DNA from: Hetaerina americana
Lineage: Eukaryota; Arthropoda; Insecta; Odonata; Calopterygidae
Reading direction: 5' to 3'
Length of the DNA stretch: 64,000 nt
Assembly: GCA_022747635.1 (NCBI GenBank)
Contig: JAKTNV010000010.1
Location: 43,265,027 to 43,329,026 of the forward strand
Positions 37,086 to 50,283 of the stretch are shown here, one piece after another. The translations under genes were made by a program, and so were the position numbers. Each line of letters begins with the position of its first letter. Position 1 is the first letter of the stretch. The notes beneath the pieces are model-generated. The model did not search any database, was not told the DNA's origin, and saw only the letters and a program-made list of their open reading frames with translations.

Positions 37086-40000
37086 CACTCTGAAGTTGTT
37101 GCATTGATTATCAGTTATATTTGTGGCGGATTTCTTGTAAGCATTTTAGATTTATGAATCCAAAACTTTATGAAAATGTACTTTCGATTTGATTCTCAAT
37201 GGCACGCACTCCTAAACAGGATAAAATAATGTAGTTTCAAAATTGAAACGGAATCTTGAATAACATTTAATTTTAATTAAAATTCCTGGTTTTGATGGTC
37301 AGAAAATAACGGGATTACATGTTCGACATTATCTAGATCCCGTGCGGCTTACTTGTCGGGAGGGGAATGAGTGTTGACCTCTTGAGGTAGGGATGGGGGG
37401 GGGGGAAGTTGAGATTAATATCATTCATTGAGCTCGAACATTATTGCTCATGATGTCAAGCCCACGGAGCCTTGTCTCCGCACCCACTCTGTTTTCAATT
37501 GTCGGTTTATTCAGAGAGACCATAGGTGTTGGCCATTTCTTTTTATGATGACGAGGAGGCCACCCACATCAAAGGCAAGGAGCGCTAAATTGGGTGCTCG
37601 CCTAGAATTTGACCCCTACCCCTTCCCCCGTGCCTGCATGATGCAATGCGTGAATTTGAATCCCCTTTTTACAAGAACAAAAGGGAGATGTGATGCCTAC
37701 ACCCCGTGAATTCATTTATTATCAGTTAAAAAGTCATCACTTGTAATGAAAAAAAATCGTAATTGTTAGAGCTCTCATATTTCATTGCAGCTAACTGATG
37801 AGTTTCTCTGAAGCAATATTTTTTCTGAGTAGTACGTTGGAAAAATGTGCGAATGCAAAAGAAAAACATGCGCCGAAACAGCTTGAGTTAAAACCAAGTT
37901 GTGGAAAATTTTTAATGATGTTAGCGTAGGAACCGTAAGATTCCTGTTTATCAATTTTTTCAACATGGTGGTTTTACGACAATCTCATCGTCAATACAGT
38001 TCTCGGAGATGCGACTAGGCAAGTAAGGTAAATCTGCTCAATTTTCCACGGTGGCAGTTGGCTCTCAGCTTTTGCGGGGTGCGGGTCGTTCGTTTGCGAA
38101 ACCTCTATTACAGCGTTACACCGTCAAATGTTGGCGTGAAAATTCCGCTGGCAGTGGTAAGTGGATGCACAAGGGTGCTACTTCGAAGACTTTTGAGTGT
38201 ATATATATCAATTCTGGCAATACATTTTTTTCAATAGTAAGACATTATTACATCTTTTTGGCGTATGTATACAGATATTAGCGTTAAATATACAATAAAA
38301 AGGTTACTAAGAATCATAACAAACACTCACTAAAGAATTTCAGATTTCTGTCGTCACCAGCTACCTTAAATATATATGTATATGGTACGAGGAGTAACTG
38401 ACAACGATTAAAAGAGTATGAGAGTTAATAATCGTACTCTGTTAAAGGTGTGTAGGAACACCGAAATTTAAAAGTCCTGAGTTATTTTTAGAACTTAAAT
38501 TAACAGCGTGTGCATTTGTCTAATATATATATTTTCAGAGGTGTACACTTTGATTACTTTTGTGTACTCACTGTGTGACGTGTCAAAAGGATGTTCAAGG
38601 GAAGGAAGGGTGCTCAATGCTGAAGCATTGCTATCAGAATACAAAATATATTTACCTACAGAATTTGAAAGAAACTCGCCCAACGAACATCTGTGAATCT
38701 TTCCAATATTAAGAAGTTCTTCCTCTAGAGAGTCCTAAATTTCTTAGTTGCAGTCGGTGTAATTAGACGTCACAAAGATACCGTTTGAAAGTATTATCTT
38801 ATTTCATATTCATCAATTCATTCGCAAGGATCTTAAGGAATTTTTATGTCATTAGGTAGATTTATATTAGATTCATTTGAACACTTCTTTTCAGGTATTC
38901 AGTTCGGAAGTTCAGTTAAACTCTATGGGGGAAGAAATATGTATACACGTGCCATAATTCTGTTGCAAAGATGTTTGAAAAGTAGTTTTCTTCAAAAGAG
39001 AAGCTCAAAGTACTAGAAAACACAATTCTATCCCCAAGAGACAGCAAATCAGAAACAGGTATCGTTGTTCATTCCAGTGAAATGGACACAACAGTTTTCA
39101 TGAAGATCCTCTCATTTTATGTGCAAGCTATTTGATGTTTACGGTATGAAAAGGAAATTTTGAGAATACCGAGTGGTTTTCCTGCATTCGAAGAATTTCA
39201 GATTATAAAAAACGGTAGTTCAGTGTTGAGCAATCGACTCCTTGTGTGGACTCATCCATTTTAGACATGCCATGCTTGTAAAGCTTTTTTAATGTGGTTC
39301 TTGTGAAGTACAGGTGCATCTGTATACAGGTGCATATACTGTATGCAATGAGAATTCTTGTAGAAGCAGAGGTTAGTTTTTCCAGTCCTATTTTTTAGCA
39401 GCCGGACTATGTTTCGTCTTTCTAAGAGCAACCAGGCCTATATGTCGGCTAATAGTCCTGATTTTCTTCAAATACTCCTATTTAAAGCAGCAGATATTTT
39501 ACAAATGATATGCCTCGATGATGGCTATCCTGTTGTGTTGGTCCTATTACGAGTACTGAGAAAACTCTCACGTTAAATAAATCCCGTGTTTCGACTCGAT
39601 TTCTTTCAAATCTGTCAAGCCTATATTATAACGAGAGTTCATGATATTACACTGGATGGTGACATTGAAAGTCCCAAAGGCTTTTCGTGTTAATAAGTAA
39701 TGAAAAGGTTCCATATATATTTTTTTCTTTCAAGATTAAAATGAGATTTCACAAGGTCAAGGCTTCTACTGCCAACTTTCTGAAATATTCATTTGCATAT
39801 TATTCAAGACATGTGGTGTTAAGAAGACCGCCAAAAAAGGAGATGAAGATTTCTGATAGAAGGAGATATGTTTAAGTGCTTAGCACTTTTTGCTGTGGTT
39901 GGAAATAATTTGAGCAACAGAGGAGTCATTGAATTTATCTGTCCTACCCTGCAGGGGTGAAATTTTTCCCTGTGGTATAGCTTTCGTTATATAAGGGTGT

Positions 40001-43000
40001 GTGACTTGGATTCATTCATCGATGTGGCAATTTAAACCTCACGATTGATACATTTCCAGTGAGTATTATCTAGGGTTGAGTCTTCTAGTCGACAGCGGCA
40101 CCCGTCCATATTTTATAGTAATTGTGTGATGCATAGACATATTAGGCGTCTCAAGGGCGGGACAGCACGAGTGTCTGAATGTGACAGAGGCGAGAGAAGT
40201 GTGCAAGGACAGAGCATTGTTAAGGAAATCAGTAAAAAGGGAGTAAGTCTCCTGGAATGACTTAACAGAAGGCTTTTATTTTACTTTTTCGTGACTGAAA
40301 ATGGGCCGAGTGAAGAGTACTATGCGTATACTTATCGCTTTGCATTCTACGGAGTAGTTTTTCATCGCGGCCTAAATTGTTTGGTCCTGAATCAAGTTTT
40401 CTAATTTCTCTTTCAGTTTGAATGAGTTTCTATCAAAGATTCGAAAATGCTTACTCGCAACATATTTAATGTGAGATATAGATGATTAATAATGGTTTTT
40501 CCCTAGTGAACCAGAAAATGTCACTTTCAAACTCAATTTTTTAGGGTTAAAACATTTACCATTTTCTTGGAAAATTACGGTCATTTAGTCGCTGACCTTA
40601 TGCATTCCTTCAGTGGGGGGACCTGATTTTGCAATGTTTGTAGACTTATTGGACTCGATTGCCTAATCAAGGCGCATATGTGTTGCTTCGTTGCGACACT
40701 TTTATATTCGTAACTGCCGAAGGTATGTATTATTCTAAAACATTTTTAATACCTTGCTCAGACTACCGACGATGCATTCCGACAACAATGCTCGCTGCTT
40801 GGAATTATCCTGGCGCAATCTCGGGGTCATCTGAGATTTCATCCTATCGCGTATTCAGGGCGAGTCTCTCTTACGTGGGTCGACGGACGTCTCGTGGTCA
40901 TTGAAGCGATGACCCGAGGAGCTCCATTCCGGAGGCGGGCGGAAGAATGATTTTCGAGACGGCTTTTTTTGGACCGAGGGGTTGTGTAGTGCGCTGCATT
41001 TGTCACGATTCGAACTCTCTGAGACTCATCGTCACGTGCCATCTCCAGACGTTTTCCTAATGTGGGGAATTGAGAGTCCTTCCATCAAGGTCCGACTCTA
41101 GCTTCCTTAACTAAGATGAAGTTTAAAGTTTTCAAAAATAGTCTCTCTTCCTTAGAAATCCATACACTAGTTATCTCCAGTGAGCGCATCTTCCGTCACC
41201 TGGTTGACCACCCTTTCGTAAGTCTCCGTAGTAATTCAACATTGCGTTCTTGCACTTCTCATCCAGATCATTCGGGGAATAAAGATTACTCGGAATAAAA
41301 AATCATTTCAATTATGAATGGAATTTTTCAATTAAATGCTCGAGAATTTTTAAAAATTTATATTTTAAATTATTCAGAGAGAAAGAGTGAAATATAGTCA
41401 TTGATAATATTAGGATGAAGTTTGAGTTGAAGACGAGCTTAAATAAAGGTGCAAGGGAATCTGAGATTGATACGATTTTTGCAAAAAACTTTTTGTGCGT
41501 TCTATTTTATCCCGGAAACTAAAGATCCTGGACACGAGGAAAGTTCCTCGAAAAATTAAAAACCTTTCGATTCACTACGTGAGAGTGTTTCTTTACTTAT
41601 GGCACAAATGAATATAATGGTACGAAAAAAATGCGTGAATTACTCATTTAAAATATTGTAAATATACCTGAACAAACTTATTGTTTTGTAAAGGGCAGCA
41701 AAGAGTTTTTAACTATTGAGCGACTTTCTTACAAATGGCAGCGAAAGGGATGTAAGTAGGGACCATATGTGATCCTCACCCAGATTTACAATCCACCATA
41801 GGATCCTCGGGAGTCGACGGAAAATCTGTTTCTTTACAAAAACTGTAGTTTACCCGTCAAGGTAGGTCCTGGAGGGGCTAATGCTTAAGGCATCGCTACA
41901 CTTCTAAGCCCCGACTTACACTGCACTGGATCCCATTACACTCTACCTTAAAAATAAATGTTTTTACTCCTATTCTACTTCCCTTCATCGCATCCAATGT
42001 GAATGATTTATCCCCTATACCTCGTTACCCGAAATTCTACCTTTTAATTATAATCTTCAATATTCCATTGCTCTCAATATCTCCGGCATCCACTTTTTCT
42101 CCATTATTTGAGTTCGTATCAATAATCTTCTTCCATCCCCATCTGTTGCTAGAACTACTGTGTGCACAGAATGACAACGTTAAGATAATTGATGATACTT
42201 GCATCTTACGTACGACACTACGTATAGATACTAGAGAAATCACCCGTCAGCTTTCTCTATGACTCTAGTGAACCTTGTGAGTCGGGTACCCCGACGTATT
42301 TATTCATCTGTTTGGACATTATGTTTCCCCCGAGGGAAATTACTACAAGTTAACACAACATCTATGTCCGAGGCGAGACTCCATCCGGCTACATCCCGGT
42401 TAGGTGCGTAGAAAGATTATTACCCTGAATAACTCGATCGGCCATTTAAAATTTCATGAGTGAAAATGCTGAGAATAATCCCATTTAACGCTTTGCATTA
42501 TTTTCAATGAGGCTTTCGCGATCAAATAAAGTAAATCTGCTCACGAACCACTAGTTAACCGTTCGCCAGGTTCACCTTAATTTTCACTCGCCAATTATGG
42601 TGCATTGTGAAAATTATTATCAAATTTACTTACGCTGCTTTTTCATGCCACTTAATTAATATTTTATCATAAAATTTTGTGCCAAGTTAAATATTTAACA
42701 CCAGGCTATTGCATAATTATGTCGATCAACTGATAGTGTAATTTTAATCTATTGGCCCACATAAATGTTTTCTTTGGTTGAACTTCAAAGTCAAATGGAT
42801 ATACACTAACGCTTTGTTCACAAAATCTATTTATTTTTAGTTATTGAAAAAAATTTTTTCAGTACAACATTTTATAAAACACACACATTTTATGATTTTC
42901 AAAAGCTTACAATACTATTATGATTTGTAATAAGAGAAATATTGGAAACACCTGATAGTGATTGTTACAAATTAATTTAATATCGCCCAGATATGTTATA

Positions 43001-43700
43001 TATTTTTTAATTCATTGGCACTTAGAGCAAAAGTTGATTTGAAAGTTAATTTAACTAAAGATGATGCCACGAGACAAATTGTAATTCCTTGAGCATTTAG
43101 ACTTCATCTCTGCCCGTTGCAATGGCCATCAACGCCACTCACAACCGCTTCACCGAAATCATGGACACCTCTTGTCTTGAAATGATTGTCTCTCTGATTT
43201 CCTCCTCATATCCAAGATTACCACTCGCCCATCTGGTCGTCTGCCTACCCACCCTCACCCCCACACACAAATAATCCAATCCTGCCAATTTCTTTTCGGC
43301 AGCGATCCATCCTCGCGTGCCCTAACCTCGGATTGCTCGCGTGGAGAGATTTGGTCATCCCTTTTGGTCTTTCACTTCTCACCTCTCGCCAGTTGATATC
43401 TGACCCCTGTAATTCCTCCCCTGCCCCGGAATCCGTCCCTCCGCTCTGAGAGACCTCTTCGCTCTGAATTCCATCACGCACCGCTCGCAATGTGATTCTC
43501 GTGCACACCCCGAAATTCCATCTGTCCATTACTCAACCATCCCCGTTCCACCTTCCCTATTCAATTGCCTTAATGCCCGTTGCCCTTTGCGCCTATTGAC
43601 CTCTTCTCCCCACGCGACATCTTCCGTCTTTCTTCTTAAACGCCGCGTCAGTTGGGTAATCCGTTTTCTTTGTACTTTATTTATTTTTCCTATTTTAAAA
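37086..43700. other. Non-coding stretch, no gene recognised
   Basis: No supported gene over 6.6 kb. Features of note are a G run at about 37396, an open patch ending at a strong donor near 38156, and C-rich segments around 43230-43620. A 94-codon frame (43245-43529 on -) has no motif. Confidence 0.45.
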
Positions 43701-43903
43701 AATATTACATTTCAAAACCAGTGTGGAGTGCCTCTATTCCTTCTCTTAGTGCGCTATTGAATGTATTGACGCCAGTGTGTAAATAATGTTTTATACTCGG
43801 CTAGTGATAATTATGAATGAATCTTTTCAATTTGCATCTAATAGCTCCATAAAGCTATGTTTTTTAATTAAATCCCATCAACCTTTGATATTGCTGCATT
43901 CAA

Positions 43904-45000
43904 ATGCAATTCCGCCCACAACCTTTTTTTCTCGGAGTCAAGTCAAGTTTTCTCTTTGCTCTGATGCAGAAAGTCGAAAATGACAGAGACCGTGACAAAC
44001 TTCAGAGGGACATTAATAAAATGGCTGATTGGGTGACAAAAAATGGGATGGATATTAATGTTAACAAATGCAAATCCATCACTTTTAGCAATAAGGTAAA
44101 TGGAAACCATAGGGAATATAAATTCTCAGAAAATGTCATTCCTAGAAGTGATACTGTCAAATACTTAGGTGTATATTTAACTAAGGACTTAGGGTGGGGG
44201 CTAAATGTGGAGTACATCTATAAGAAAGCTTTCAAAACTCTTCATTGGGTAATGAGAAACCTAAAAGGGAGCGTTAGAGCAACCAAGGAGAAGGCTTATC
44301 AGACCCTAGTAAGACCAATTTTAGAGTACGCTTCTCTTGTATGGGACCCTCATGAAGAAGGTCATATTAAAAAACTGGAAAAGGTGCAAAGAAAGGCTGC
44401 CCGATATGTACTGGGGAAGCATAGGAGGATGGAGAGTGTGTCTGACATGCTAGAAACGCTGGGCTGGGAACCTCTAGAATCTAGAAGAAAAGTAAGCAGA
44501 CTTTGTGGAATGTTCCGAATTTTGAAGGGGGAGAAAGCTTGGGCAGATCTTAGGAAAGAGGCGGGGAACCCAAATTTTATAGGCAGAAATGATCACAAAT
44601 TTAAGATAAAATGCCGGGCACAGAGGACAAATAAAAAAAAATTTTCATTTCTAAATAGAACAATTGTTGAGTGGAACACCTTACCTGCAAAAATATTCGA
44701 GCCCTTTCCTAACAGAGTGTATACTTTTAAGAATAGATGTAAGGTATATATGTAAAAATTTGATTTATGTGTGGTGTATGGTATTATATGTTATAGCTTA
44801 ATTTTTTTTTATGTATCTTTTTTTTTCTTGCTGGTTAATGGTTGTAAATGGGATGGGGATTCACTTGTTTTGTTAAAGAGATCTGTGTTTGTCTGGTTTT
44901 ATGTATTATATTTTGCAATTGTTTGGGACTTGTGTGCCACCTGACAGTGTCTATTAGCACATGTGTATTTATAATAATAATAATAATTTATAATAATATA
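43904..45000 (+). mobile_element. 5'-truncated LINE with 3' tail
   Basis: The open RT tail (to 44755), a roughly 200-base 3' untranslated region and a terminal (AAT)n-type tail (about 44970-45000) are what target-primed reverse transcription leaves. The 5' two-thirds, including endonuclease and most of RT, are absent. The ORF is undisturbed, so the insertion is fairly young. Confidence 0.8.
43975..44755 (+). pseudogene. LINE reverse transcriptase C-terminal part
   Basis: A continuous frame (283 codons counting from 43904) reads KLQRDINKMADWV, then VNKCKSITFS and VKYLGVYLTKDLGW (palm-thumb region), ARYVLGKHRR, and near the end NRTIVEWNTLPAKIF, the usual finish of CR1/jockey-type ORF2 proteins. 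The Y/F-A-D-D active-site motif should lie just before LQRDIN but is not present: the reading is FALMQKVENDRD instead, so the truncation or a frame change falls there. It cannot act as a polymerase. Confidence 0.82.
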
Positions 45001-45126
45001 GATTAAAACAGTCACGAAGGGAGTGACCTAGTGTTGTATACGGTATTCATTTTCAATCTCTGCTTTTCTTATTTGCGTGAAAAATATGAATATATTTGGT
45101 TATAAATAGTGATACTTGGTCCCTAG

Positions 45127-45411
45127 TGTGGGTCGCGGTAGTCCAGTATGTAGAGCGTTGGACTGCTGACCGGAGGGTCCCGGGTTCGATTCCCAGGCAA
45201 GGCACTCTGGGCACCTGCAGCTCCACCTAAGCTATGTAATCTTTCGAGTACCAGATCTTCCTGGGAAACCATAACCGGCACAGGGAAAGCAACTGGCCCC
45301 CCCTACCCTGATGTGTGAATTTCACACGCCGTCGGGCTTAGTACTGGGTGAACTCTCTACCATCACCTACTAAACCGACCTTCGGGTTGATTACTGTGTT
45401 TATGGTTTTTA
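45127..45411 (+). mobile_element. tRNA-derived SINE, family B copy 2
   Basis: The head starts GTGTGGGTCGCGGTAGTCC, with B box GGGTTCGATTCCC; the body matches the copy at 23669-23943 and ends ATGGTTTTT. Flanks TGGTCCCTAG (45117-45126) and TGGTCCTTAG (45412-45421) form a target-site duplication with one mismatch, so both ends are fixed. Confidence 0.9.
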
Positions 45412-45421
45412 TGGTCCTTAG

Positions 45422-46481
45422 AAAGCGTAGACGGGCCCACTTAAACATGCTTCTGTTGTATTTTGTTATTAATCTAATCAATAAAAGATTTGTGAAAACT
45501 TTGTAGTTCAAGAAAAAATGGCCATCGATGTAAATATATAACAGCAATAAAATTGTGAGACGCAATCTTAAAATGAAAAAAATCCCTCGCAGATATCATT
45601 GTAATGGAAGAGCCAATTACAATAACAGAACATAACTCCGATACTGAATTTAGATCTATGAATCTAATATTCTCAATTATATCCATCATTAATATTTTTA
45701 TTTTCAATCATTTTGGTGTGGCACTCTTTTTTGTTGCATGATTGCTACACTCTTTTTGTTTATTCAGAGTTTATTCGTTTTTAATTATATTTTCACGATT
45801 ATCTCACTGGATTGCATTTATTCGTTTACTTTGAAGTCATTACTCATTAATCTTCAGTCGCAATTTTGTAACCATTCCGTTCATGTAGTCGTTTTGTTCT
45901 TTTCACGTTCTATGCCCATCCTTTCTTTTCTTGCGTTATTGAAGTAACACATGTGGTTTACAATGCAATCCATATGTTTTCTTTTAAGTTCATGTTGAAT
46001 TACCGGTAATTATGGAGAAAGGGATGAGAAAAAGAGCCCATAATAGCAAGTAATGGAGGGAAGATATGAATTCGTTTTCAAACTGTTCCAGCGGATCTCG
46101 GAAGCTATTGGCGATAAAATTCTTTAAAATTACTGGTAAAATTCCTATAGAATAAGCGGACAAGTTGAATTAGGTTTTGTATATTTTATTGAAAAATATG
46201 CATTTGTTACTTTTCTTGGGACCCTGAAGAAATGAAGTTCAATAAAATTTCGATTAAATAACTCTATTGCCGTTTTAGAATTTTCTTATAGAGCTAGGCA
46301 GAGTCATACGTTTACAAATTCGACCAAGGTCAATGAAAACTTAATGAAATCATCTTTAAAAATACAGTTAGCACACCTAAAGCATGCACAATTACATATT
46401 GTACTAGTCATTTTATTGACTTTGAATATATCTCATTTTTCTCACAGTTTCACTTGGAGGAGGAAAACGAAAAATGTGTGG
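45422..46481. other. Non-coding stretch
   Basis: AT-rich sequence with no gene, RNA or element that I can support. Confidence 0.5.
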
Positions 46482-46493
46482 CCTCTTCGAAGG

Positions 46494-46802
46494 GGGTAGT
46501 AGTAGTTTTTAGGGGAGGCGACCGACAGCTAAGGTCATTTGCGCCATAGGGGATGGACAGGAAAGGATGAAGGGTGGAGAGAAACCCGGCGTCGGCATTA
46601 GCCTACTCTTTACGAAAGGCGCCAAGGGGTCCGCAGCTTAACGTCCCATCCGACGGACGCCGTACTCACTCAAAGTGCCCTCCACAAAGCACCTCAAGGA
46701 GGGATCGAGATACCTCTGAAAAATATTCAACACCGCCGGGATTTGAACCCGCGCCCTCAGGGTGGGAAGCCAGTACGTTAGCCCCCGCACCATCTCGATC
46801 CC
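46494..46802 (-). mobile_element. tRNA-derived SINE, family A copy 2
   Basis: The complement begins GGGGATCGAGATGGTGCGGG, has B box GGGTTCAAATCCC, and ends AACTACTACTACC. A perfect 12-bp target-site duplication, CCTCTTCGAAGG, flanks it at 46482-46493 and 46803-46814. This makes it a recent insertion and the best definition of the family's ends. Confidence 0.92.
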
Positions 46803-46814
46803 CCTCTTCGAAGG

Positions 46815-47552
46815 TCGGATGTCAAACTCACTAGAAGGAAAGTTTCAGGCATGTGAGAAGACGAAGCACATTTTGAATTTGTATTTATTTTTTTTATTAA
46901 ATCAAGCAAGAATATATAATTTTTATTTATCATCTTAACAGAGTGTAGTACTTCCTTCAAACCACATTTTATAATCAACCACTTCACCATGGTTACAGGT
47001 TTGAAAGAGTATTCCCTTATTATTCGAGAGCTGAATTTACAGCTGTAGTTATAAAGCGAATGTAAATATTTGTTGTACCACGACAAGTCGTGGCTCTTCC
47101 AATTGTTGCGTGTTTTTCTCCCATACATGTGCAGTCGTTCTGCATGGTCTTATCTCCTGAAGAAAAACTTACCCGTCAATGTTCTATAACTTGCCCGACT
47201 CAACATTTATGGCAACAAGAAAAACTTAACCAACTTGTTATCGAAGGAAAGTAAACAATCAAGTATTTTTTTTGGATAGCGAAACGAAAACCGAGAGTTT
47301 TGCTTAAGAATAGGATGGTGACGAGACTTAACTCCACAAAAAGAAAAACGTCATTAATCCTTAATGGGAGAAACGAGAAGTTAAACCCAAGCCTCATCTT
47401 GCTTGAACAGTATCTCATTTGCAGTTGATTACAGTATTCAGCTAATATAATTATATCTTTTACATTTTTATATGGTTGATTTGAAATTCACATGGAAATA
47501 TTTGACGGGTGAAGCTTGATTAGTATCCTATTAAAATAATTATTACTCATAT
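46815..47552. other. Non-coding stretch
   Basis: AT-rich, no recognisable gene. Frames on - of 72-116 codons have no motifs. Confidence 0.5.
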
Positions 47553-47631
47553 TGAAATGTAATGAAATAATTGACTTTGTAATTCCACAAAGTGTGTGGA
47601 ATTACAAAGTCAATTATTTCATTACATTTCA
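47553..47631. repeat. Perfect 37-bp hairpin
   Basis: Arms 47553-47589 and 47595-47631 are perfect inverted copies with a 5-base loop (AAGTG). The arms start TGAAATGTAATGAAATAATT. A further ATTCCACAAAG copy follows at 47640-47650. It could be a palindromic MITE remnant, a recent snap-back duplication, or a small-RNA precursor. Confidence 0.9.
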
Positions 47632-49055
47632 GTTATACAAATTCCACAAAGTTACGCCTGAGACAACAAATTTTTTAATTATTACTCGTTCGAAAGGTAT
47701 TTATTTTGCCTGACACTTTAAATAATTTATATCTTGTTCAAAAGGCTCTACCTCACATACTTCATGGTTCACTAACGATTAAAAAGCAATCTTGACTGAG
47801 CAATATTTTTCGGTATTCCTCGATGTTAAGAGTAAGACTAAAGTCGACGTTGACTACGAGTTCGCCGCAAAGAGTTTCAAGAGACCATCTTAATGTCATC
47901 ATAGAGCAAAGAACAATGACTTTTATGGTTCCAATAATCAAATCCTCTAACCTCTCAAAATTAACTTACTCGTGAATGTAATTAGGCTGCACGTATTCAT
48001 TATCATACAATACGCACCAAGTGTCCTAAAAACCCTCCCAAACAATTGAAGACCCGGGGCAGTGTGGGCAGGACCCTAGCTCGAATGACACCGAAGGTGA
48101 CCCTCGTTTGGAAAGGAACGCTCAACTTCTTCCTCGTGTATTCGTGATCACTGATGACTATGGGTCACTAACGTCGTGGCAGTTCCGGGACCATGTCTAC
48201 AAGGTGAAGAGTGATTCTATATTCGGCATTGAAACAAACGCATTTTTCACTTTTCTACGGCATGAACAACGGAATCACCCCAAGTAGTCGCCACATCTTT
48301 TTGACGATAGAACGGTGGTGAGAAAACCATATAATTTAACTTAAAAGTTTGGAAATCTACCATCTACCTCAAGAAAGGACTCAAAAGGGATCCAATCCTT
48401 GAGCCAATGGTTTGCGGATTATCGGAAACCTTCAGTCCTTACTCCGATTTTTCGGTCCGTTAAATAACCGCTCTGTTCCCTGGCATTTGAGGGCACATGT
48501 CCGTTTGTTGATGAGTTTGATCATTGTCCAATGATTGACATAAATGCCACTGTTTGATGCGGAATATTTGGAAATGGGATAAATACTCGTACTTTTTTAT
48601 ACTGTTACCCTCGTCCAAAGGGGTAACCATATTTTATAGGAGGTTTTCATGGTAAACGCAAGGTAGGCGTATTCACCAAAGTGAAAGTATTACTTAATTG
48701 ATGACATTAAACAAGTCCGCTGGCCGTTTGTTCTATTTTAATAAAAAAGTAACATTATGAGAGACGTATGCGGAAAATTTCAAATAAAACGTCGCGACAT
48801 TAAAGTAAGAAGTGTGTCCTTTTAAACTTCTGAAGTAATTGGTTAGTTCTATCAGAATACGAGCTACATTCCAATTTCAAAATTTTAATAATTACAGTGT
48901 TCCAACACTCACTTGAAAGGCCCAAGTGTTTTAAAACGTAGGCATTACAAAAATATGGATGGAAGAATTCTAGGTATCACTTTGCCTAAAAGCTGCGTAT
49001 TGCCGGAGTTTTGGTTATTTTAAGTAACGGGCGTTACCCCGTTTCCTTCACACGA
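47632..49055. other. Non-coding stretch
   Basis: No gene or element recognised. Confidence 0.5.
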
Positions 49056-49066
49056 AGGTCCTAGAT

Positions 49067-49366
49067 GGGGATCGGAATGGTGCGATGGCTAACGTACTTA
49101 CTTCCCACCCCGAGGGCCCGGGTTCGAATCCCGGTCACTACAGATATTTTTCAGTGGTGTCCCAGTCCCTATTTGAGGTGCTTTGTGGAGGGTACTTTGA
49201 GTGAGTACGCCATCCGTCGGATGGGACTTTAAGCTGCGGACCCCTTGGCGCCTTTCGTTAAGAGCAGGCTATTGCCGACGCCGGGTTTCTCTCCACCCTT
49301 CATCCTTTCCTGTCCATCTCTATGGCGCAAATGAGCTGTCGGTCGCCTCCCATAAAAGCTACTACT
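49067..49366 (+). mobile_element. tRNA-derived SINE, family A copy 3
   Basis: It starts GGGGATCGGAATGGTGCG, with B box GGGTTCGAATCCC, and ends GCTACTACT. Flanks AGGTCCTAGAT (49056-49066) and AGGTCTTAGAT (49367-49377) form an 11-bp target duplication with one mismatch. Confidence 0.92.
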
Positions 49367-49880
49367 AGGTCTTAGATCTCGAAATCTCGAGATTATGGCA
49401 TAAACAGTGGTGGACACTGCGTCCTCAGAAGTGCTCCGCCAGCCACTGCGAAATGAGGAACAAAGGTATGAGTGGATGAGAAGCTAGGGAAACAGGAGGA
49501 GCGAGTAGTACGACGACATAGAATGGAGTGTGCTGTTTGGAAGAAGTTGGCAGGCGGCCTCTTTTATTCCAGGGTCAAAGCGAAGTGCTTTTAGAAGTCC
49601 GGAAGCAAAATTTGCCGATTGCTCGCCATTGCCTCGACGAGAATTCTCTTATTCATTTTTTCGGCTCTCCATCTGGTAAATACTAGGCTTGTGAATATTT
49701 AATAACTTTGAACGAATGATTTCTCCAAGCTCCTGCTAGATATTTCGATGAAGTGGCCCCGATAGTGTAAGATCCCAATTGTCTGATACAACTCGTACGT
49801 ATGCGATCTCCACATAAAAAGATATCTAACTTCAGAGAAATGCCTACGTTGTAGGATTAACACAGCACTTGAATTCGTGG

Positions 49881-50108
49881 AGTAGTGGTAGTTGTATTAG
49901 GGGAGGTGACCGACAGCTAAGCTCATTTGCGCCATAGAGATGGACAGGAAAGGATGAAGGGTGGAGAGAAACCCGGCGTCGACATTAGCCTACTCTGAGC
50001 GAAAGGCGCCAAGGGGTCCGCAGCTTAACGTCCCATCCGACGGACGGCGTACTCGCTCCAAGTGCTCTCCACAAAGCACCTCGATAGGGATCTGGATACC
50101 ACTGAAAA
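49881..50108 (-). mobile_element. tRNA-derived SINE, family A copy 4, headless
   Basis: The body and tail match copies 2 and 3 in inverted orientation, but the copy stops at about 50108, before the tRNA-like head, and is replaced by a (TG)n/(TA)n tract. This is either a 5'-truncated insertion or a loss by microsatellite growth. Confidence 0.85.
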
Positions 50109-50125
50109 TGTGGTGTGTGTGTGTG

Positions 50126-50192
<67 letters not shown>

Positions 50193-50282
50193 GTGTGTAT
50201 ATATATATATATGTATATATATATATGTATATATTTATATATGTATATATATGTGTGTATATGTTTGTATATGTATATATAG
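50109..50282. repeat. (TG)n/(TA)n microsatellite
   Basis: TG repeats pass into long TA runs with scattered TGTA and TGTG units. The 100-130-codon frames of Tyr/Ile repeats that cross it are artefacts of the repeat. Confidence 0.9.
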
Positions 50283-50283
50283 T

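Noticed and set aside
45127..45200. Possible tRNA gene
   Set aside because: A and B boxes are present, but the anticodon arm does not fold and the sequence continues into a SINE body with a target duplication.
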